Source: Galeopsis tetrahit
Lineage: Eukaryota; Streptophyta; Magnoliopsida; Lamiales; Lamiaceae
Length of the DNA stretch: 64,000 nucleotides
Assembly (NCBI GenBank): GCA_963675135.1
Contig: OY776129.1
Coordinates: 78,519,348 to 78,583,347 of the forward strand
Reading direction: 5' to 3'
Part shown: positions 58,194 through 64,000 of the stretch, piece after piece
Layout: the number at the start of each line of letters is the position of its first letter
How positions within the stretch are numbered: position 1 is the first letter of the stretch
The notes under the pieces: generated by a model
The model's input: the letters and a program-made list of their open reading frames with translations, nothing else
Told to the model about the DNA's origin: nothing
Database searches by the model: none
Made by a program: the position numbers and the translations under genes

Positions 58194-59798
58194 CTATGAT
58201 GGCCTTAATACCGATTCTCTAGCAATGCCGTTTTCCAGTGGAACGGAGATTGAACCTGCAGTTGCAGCAACGGGCAGCAGCCATTGCTCAGAATGTTCCA
58301 ACCTGATGTCAGGACTATCATAAGATATAGTAGAAGAAGGCACATTCTTTGTCTCAACAGAGTCGTGTAGTGAAAGACGACATACAGGGCACGTTGACTG
58401 TTTCCTGAGCCATATATCGATGCAAGAGAGATGAAAACTATGCCCACATTTAGGCATTATTCTCAATACTTCCTTATCTTGATACTCTCCCAAACATATG
58501 CTACACCTGCAGTTTGAAAATCTGCAGTTAGTCGTCGTTTAAGATAAGTTTATAGTGGTAATAAAGTGGCTATAAAGTATAAACTCACTGTGCATCTTCC
58601 ATTGAACCGAATGCTTCGTGATTGAACTTCATCGTGGGGATTGCAGCAACTACAACTGGCTCAAGGCCATTAATCTGATGTTCTGCCTACCAAGAAAACA
58701 AAAATTTTACAAAAGTGGCGTAATGTCCAGATTTCGTTGTAGCTCGTAACACATTTGAACATGCAGTGCTATTAATCTTTTAAAGGTACTACTAAACAGC
58801 CTAAACTCTATATTACTTCTCCAAAATTTATTTGACACTGAAGATAACGACAAGAATCGAACTTCATGCTTAGATTTCAATAAAAAGTAAAGACTTTATA
58901 AATACAGCATTACACAATAACATTTCTTATGCACAATGTAAGACTTTATACTCCACTTATATTTGAAAATCGAAAAAACATATCACAATGAACACAAACA
59001 GGAATATTAGGAGTAAGCTCAGTTCTATAGAAGAATATATCACAATAACAGCATTCTGATAGTCAATAAGTAGAGAATACCAATGTGATAATGAGTATAT
59101 GATATTATGATCATTCATTTGAGAAACTCGAAAAAAACGCATACTGCAGATAAAATGTACCAGCTCAAGATCAATCCTTGAGTTGATTTCGAAAACATAC
59201 ACGAATCTAAAGCTCTTAATGCTATTAGGAGTAAGCTCACTTCTATAGCAGAATATATCACAATAATAGCATCCTGATAGTCAATAACTAGAGAATGCCA
59301 AACTATTACTCCGTATAAACTAAAGGCGCTACCAATGTGATAATGAGTATATGATCATTCATTTGAGAAACTCGAAAAAACTCATAGTGCAGATAAAATG
59401 TATCAGCTCAAGATCAATCCTTGAGTCGATTTCAAACACATACTGGAATCCGAAGCTCTTAATGCTATTAGGAGTAAGCTCAGTTCTATAAAAGAATACA
59501 TCACAATAATAGCATCCTGATAGTCAATAACTAGAGAATGCCAAACTATTATAAACTAAAGGTGCTACCAATGTGACAATGAGTATATGATCATTCATTT
59601 GAGAAACTCGAAAAAACTGATAGTGCAGATAAAATGTACCAGCTCAAGATCAATCCTTGAGTCGATTTCGAACATTTGTCGAGCCTCAATCTGTCGAAGC
59701 CTCCCACAGATCAATCTAGTGCAAACAAAGGCAATGAAAGTCGCACTCATCCCAAACCCGATAATCGTAGTAATCAGATTCATTCCTAAGTCCAACAT
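58194..59798 (-). CDS. ATL-type RING-H2 ubiquitin ligase, membrane-anchored
   Basis: Three exons in phase: 59798-59640, 58686-58589, 58506-58194; 189 residues. It starts MLDLGMNLITTIIGFGMSAT, with one membrane span at about residues 7-30. A GLEP-like motif (INGLEPVVVAAIP) typical of ATL proteins precedes the RING-H2 domain: CSICLGEY, then MPKCGHSFHLSCIDIWL, then CPVC; the C-C-C-H-H-C-C-C ligands are all present. The C-terminal 50 residues are low in recognisable features. ATL proteins act as E3 ligases at membranes, often in defence or stress responses; this resembles the small ATL58/ATL59 subgroup, though I cannot fix the orthologue. Intron 1 contains two extra copies of the end of exon 1 with its splice donor (see the repeat at 59005-59680). 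Confidence 0.9.
59005..59680. repeat. Triplicated segment covering the exon 1 / intron 1 junction of the RING gene
   Basis: Three tandem units of about 215-240 bp: 59005-59220, 59224-59465 and 59466-59680. Each contains ATTAGGAGTAAGCTCA, ATAGTCAATAA, TCATTTGAGAAACTCG and then CAGCTCAAGATCAATCCTTG, which is the antisense of the last codons of exon 1 (SRIDLEL). The unit at 59466-59680 contains the true exon end. In the 59224 unit the donor GT has become AT; in the 59005 unit it is intact. Confidence 0.92.
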
Positions 59799-62219
59799 AA
59801 CAATACTCCTAATTCTTAATCAGTTCCCAAATAACAACACAGACCAAGAAAGTAAAATGCAAAAGTACAAAATGCCCAAATCAAGATTCATTATAGTGAA
59901 ATCCAATCTATAAGCAACATCAATCATATAACCATAAGCTTCACAGTGAAGAGTGTTACAAGAGAACCCATATCATGAAATCAATAATTACACAAACCCA
60001 CATCACCAGAACCAACAATAAGAAGCCAAATGAGTGAATAGGCAACAGTAGAAACAATAATTCACAATTTTAAAAGATCTAAAATAAAAATTCCACAACT
60101 GGGGCAAAATGGAACCCTAATTTCTTTGGGTGGACTCAAAGCGAAGACTTTTGAATGGATGAGATTGGGAAGTAATCCGTTTTTACCTGCTTCAAGACTT
60201 GCATTTCCAATTGGGTCCACTTTTACAGGGACCCTCCTTATAATGTAGTGTAACAGAGGTGTTTGGAATTTGGCAGCAAGATGAAATTCTTTCACTTGCG
60301 TGTGTGAGGGAAATTGGATTGTGTAATTTGGGATTCCTCAATAAAGTAAAAAGTGATTGATTCTAGGGTTTTTTTTCTTTTACTAAAATCGGTATTTACT
60401 TGTTGGGAATTGGGAACTGTTATGAACACCCATGCTCCGAAGAAGAACCGCAGCATTGCCTTGTCTTTTAAGTTTGATGATGTATATGGACCCGTTCACA
60501 GTTAATTAGTCCGTCCTTAAATCAGATAAGTCATCAAAAAGAGTTTGATGAACCAAGCTATTCCATACTCGATTCGAGATCGTTTGATAAAAGTTCGTTT
60601 AAGCTCGGTTCGACATAGATATCAAACAAGCTTGAACATATATTTACGTTCGGTATGGTCTAAAGCTCGGCTCGAGCTCGATAAGTAAAAAAAAAAAATA
60701 GTGTAAAAATGTCAAACTACTCGAGCTCGGCTCGAATAAAGCTCGTTCAAGCTCAGCTCATTTAATTATCAAACAAGCTCAAACACTAATTTCAAAGCTC
60801 GATAATATTTCAAACAAGCTTGAACTGCATCGCGTTCGGCTCGGCTCGACTCATTTACAGCCCTACCAGCAAGTTCATTTATCAAAGATAGTTAATTGTT
60901 CATCTGTGAGATTTCGTTTAAAGTTAGAATGTTCGGTATGAACTAGCTCTATAACAATTGTTTTCAAATTTGAGGGATATATTTACAATAATTCTTTATA
61001 GGGCCCAACTTTTTTATGCAGAACTGTCAATGTGCAAGAATAATGGCTTGGTTGTCATATTAGATTCATGAAAGAAGACATTATGGGCCAGGCCTTTTTC
61101 TATAACGAGTCTAACTTTAAATTTTACATTTTTGTATTTGTGTACATTGATTGAAGACTATAGTGTAGGGTTGGAATTCCACTTGAAATCGAGATCACAT
61201 GTCTTAATTTTAGTGTTCAACATCTTATTCTACACGTCGTATAATATTGAGAACGACACATGTTAAAAATTCAGTAAAGTGGAGTACCAGTGGTACATGG
61301 GGGAATCAAATCGATTTTAAACTGTATTAGGAAGAAAAAAAAAAGACTTTGGGTTAACCCTGTATCAATATTTCATTGTCATATTATAAATTGATTATTT
61401 AAACTACTCCCTCCGTTTCTACAATTCTCTACACACTTATTTTATTTGTTCGTTTCACAAAATATTATTTCTTATAAACTACAATTTAATAATATTTACG
61501 TATTTACACAAAATAATATTCCTTTTAAATTCAATCAAACTAATTTATTTACTTGTTTTCTTAATTTTTTTGCTCACTGTAACATGCAAACATTTCTGAA
61601 ACAACAAGAAGGCAGTATAATATTTCATTCGTTCCATCATAAGCTTCTTATTTACCTAATTTAAACGTTCGTTGTAAACTTTTCATTTACTTAAATGACC
61701 AAATTCACTGTATATCTCTACGTTTTATTTTTTTTACATCTGTACTTAACTACTCATGTAATATTCATTCGTTTTCCTGCAGAAGTCAATACAATTTTCT
61801 TCCATCATACCTCATAATACAACAATTTACTTTCACTTAATTAAACTAAGAAATTTGTCCACTTTTTGCATGCCAGATTAAAAAAAAAAAAGTACTATTC
61901 CAATGTACCTAATTCTTTAGAGCTGACCATCATATTTATGCTATACTATACCCTCAAGATAGGCACAGTAAATAAATTAATCCACTGTTTGGATGCTTCA
62001 ATTGAAAATTATTAATGTATTTGGAAGTTATCATGTTAACTAAGCATCTCAAGTATTAACTGCAATATTCCCTTACCCTTTTCAATCTGAGATACCACAC
62101 AGATCTCTTTATATTTTAATATTAATCAACTATTGTCTTGTGGTAATATATTTATTTACTTATAAAGTTACTGTTACTTAAAATAAACATAAGACAACTT
62201 AGATGACTGCACAGTTGAT
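59799..62219. other. Intergenic stretch with hAT-like repeat, no gene
   Basis: 59799-60330 is probably the leader or promoter of the RING gene; the minus-strand frame at 60062-60295 has no domain that I recognise. 60500-60870 is a GCTCGGCTCG-rich, hAT-like repeat ending TTTACAGCCCTA. A single Stowaway-like end occurs at 61408 (CTCCCTCCGTTTC). The rest is AT-rich and empty. Confidence 0.5.
60500..60870. mobile_element. hAT-like repeat, GCTCGGCTCG type
   Basis: Dense in AAGCTCG, GGCTCGAGCTCG and CAAACAAGCT words, ending in ACAGCCCTA, the same type of terminus as the MITE at 28738-29032. The left end is not defined. Confidence 0.5.
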
Positions 62220-62233
62220 ACACATATCCAGTG

Positions 62234-62355
62234 ACGAAGTTGGATAGCTCAAGTGGTTAGAGCACCACTACCTAGGCTTTAGATCCTGGGTTCGAGTCAT
62301 GGGGAGGGGAAAAAGGGATGGGTATTTAATATAATTCAAAAAAAAAAAAAAAAAA
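62234..62355 (+). mobile_element. tRNA-derived SINE with 14-bp target duplication
   Basis: The head resembles a tRNA: an A-box-like TAGCTCAAGTGG at 62245-62256 and a B-box-like GGGTTCGAGTC at 62288-62298. An unrelated short body and a poly-A tail of about 18 follow. ACACATATCCAGTG occurs exactly on both sides (62220-62233 and 62356-62369), the mark of LINE-assisted insertion. The intact duplication and clean tail point to a young insertion. It is not a functional tRNA gene, because the cloverleaf cannot be completed. Confidence 0.92.
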
Positions 62356-62633
62356 ACACATATCCAGTGTCCCCACATATTCACATAATAAGATAGGAGT
62401 ACTATAGTTTAGACATGTTCATACGGTTAAAATCGTCGGTTTTGATTAGAGATCGGCGGTTACGATTTGACCATTTTACAAATCGCAACCAAACCACATC
62501 CACTGGACCGGTTAGGGTTACAGTTTTAAACCGTCGGTTCGATTTATTTTTTTTACATCATTTTTTTATTAGAAAATAAATTATTATATAAGAGATGAGA
62601 GAAGTTGATGTGAAAAATGAGTTGAAATTGAAG

Positions 62634-63890
62634 TGTTGGGATATGAATCCTAAGACAAGTCCTACATGATGAAAAGATAAAAGATGAAGTTTTGATAAGC
62701 CAAAAGTAGTTTGAATATTTTCTAAGTGTTGACTGATCTAGTCTAGTTGAGTTAAGTCATCTTGAGCAAGACCAGTAGAGTTCACATGAAAAGATAAAGT
62801 ACTTATAAATTTGTATATTGTTTATACTTCATATATGCTATTTGTATTTGTTAGATTGATTATTGAGCTATGGATAAATGTTGTATAGAGCTCATGATTT
62901 TGAATGTAATAGATTAGTTTGATTGTATAAATTCTAAGTTGACTAAGCTTGTATTATAAAAGCTTAAAGTAATGTAACAAGTCTTGATAGATCACATGGG
63001 AAGATCAGACAAGAAGAGTTGAAGTCTACTACTTTAGAAGACAGGTGGATTACAAGACAAGTACATACTAGTCTACAGAAGACAAGTCAAACTTAAAAGT
63101 CTAAATGAAGCGCGTATAAAGATAAGGATGAAGAAGTTAGTTATGGAATAACTAATTCATAACAAGAAACGCGTGGAAAGATAAGAAGATTCAGTTGAAG
63201 TTAGTTTTCAAGAAGAGTTGGTTACAACTACCTAAGTTCTTGATGATTGAAGTTTATAAATACTTCATGATGGTGATCATTTGAAGACTACTGCAACTAC
63301 GCATACTGAAGCTACATACTGAAGATATATTGAAGATTACTCGCAGAGATTGAAGATTCAGAAAGAAGCCAGAAGACAAGTGAAGAATTCAAAAGGCTAC
63401 TACTGAAGATCAGAGAAGTTTTTAGTGTTGTTGTTTTATCAAGATGCTAGATACTTGTTAAATTTCTAGTAAGATCATAGACATATCTGGAGGTATAGTC
63501 TTAGAAGATCTAAGTCTTCTTCTTGGGACTTAAAAGACAGGAATATACACTTGTACTCGATTGGAAGAGTTTAGTGGAAACATCACAACTGGGTTTGTGA
63601 GAGTGGATGTAGACAAGTTGTCGAACCACTATAAATTATTTGTGTTGTTTACTGTTTTAATTGCTTAACTGTTTAATTGTTTACATACGTAACTGAATTA
63701 GACTAGTTGAGTTTAGAACAGAGTTCTCGAATTAAGAAGTTGAGTATAAACTTGAATTGGGCTCATTGTTAATTTCGTATTCCGCATATTGTATTCTGAT
63801 ATTTCGATAGATTTTTGAAAAGTCTATTCACCCCCCCTCTAGACATTTTCACTAGCTTACTCGTTATTAACTCAACTTTGGGGACCTACA
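62634..63890 (+). mobile_element. 5' LTR of an LTR retrotransposon cut off by the window end
   Basis: It begins TGTTGGGATATGAATCC and ends GGGGACCTACA, so it has TG...CA ends, 1257 bp. A CACCCCCCCTCTAGAC stretch near 63830 is typical of the end region of plant Copia-type LTRs. The primer-binding site follows 2 bp later. The body lies beyond 64000. The start is inferred from the terminal TG, because the second LTR is not in view. The LTR truncates a hAT-like repeat at 62410-62560 (AAACCGTCGGTTCG words). Confidence 0.8.
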
Positions 63891-63892
63891 AG

Positions 63893-63904
63893 TGGTATCA
63901 GAGC
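63893..63904 (+). other. Primer-binding site (initiator methionine tRNA)
   Basis: TGGTATCAGAGC is complementary to the 3' end of plant initiator tRNA-Met and is the usual primer-binding site of Copia elements. It follows the LTR end by 2 bp. Confidence 0.93.
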
Positions 63905-64000
63905 AGTAGTTTACGAACTGCTGTTTCTTGATAACCAACTTAAGACTTAGGGTGAAGTCTTGGTCTTTGATTGTACTTGCTTACGTGTTCTTGATCAACA

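Noticed and set aside
60062..60295. Minus-strand frame of 77 residues upstream of the RING gene
   Set aside because: It has no recognisable domain and is likely part of the RING gene leader. Its cysteines (CPSCG) alone do not support a gene.
62240..62310. A tRNA gene
   Set aside because: The A- and B-box words are present, but the acceptor stem cannot be closed, and a poly-A tail with 14-bp target duplication identifies a SINE.

Overview
The window is a nuclear segment of a flowering-plant genome, almost certainly a eudicot. It is AT-rich, the genes carry GT-AG introns, the proteins match plant families (chloroplast FN3K and PFC1, UTR2, SEND1, an ATL RING protein), and the gaps are filled with plant-type transposons (MULE, hAT, Harbinger, Stowaway MITEs, SINE, LTR elements). 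An asterid such as a member of Lamiales is possible, but this is a guess that the sequence does not prove.

Layout. 1-16.2 kb is gene-poor: a small secreted LysM protein (4.1-4.4 kb), a complete MULE carrying a LINE RNase H fragment (5.07-7.54 kb), a palindromic MITE, a large foldback plus a perfect 42-bp hairpin (12.5-13.3 kb) and a nested transposon stack (13.9-16.2 kb). 17.3-25.7 kb holds a CCCH/WD40 gene (+, frame broken in exon 1), a VIT/CCC1-family membrane protein (-), three Stowaway-like MITEs and the nucleotide-sugar transporter UTR2 (-). 26-32 kb is mobile or empty, with a hAT-type MITE and two abutting TIR elements (29.5-31.7 kb). 32.4-34.2 kb is a DUF4378 gene (-). 34.2-40.3 kb is intergenic with a hAT transposase remnant, a hAT-type MITE and another TIR element. 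40.4-51.1 kb is the gene-dense core: SEND1 (+), a type-B response-regulator-like gene with a degenerate receiver (+), the PFC1 dimethyladenosine transferase (+) and an unrecognised conserved gene (-). 51.3-53.1 kb repeats the abutting TIR-element pair. 53.3-59.8 kb holds chloroplast fructosamine-3-kinase (-), with a gag-only LTR element in an intron, and an ATL-type RING-H2 gene (-). The last 4 kb has hAT-like sequence, a tRNA-derived SINE with intact target duplication, and the 5' LTR and primer-binding site of an LTR retrotransposon that runs off the window.

The genes do not form a pathway; they are ordinary, mostly housekeeping plant genes. Gene models were assembled by hand from splice signals, with exon phases checked. 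The most unusual signal is in the mobile fraction. Two families of TIR elements (A, with 8-bp target duplications, and B, with 9-bp duplications) have AT-rich ends; all A copies and most B copies have a GC-rich, exon-like core, and in both places where A occurs a B element starts within about 15 bp of its right end.
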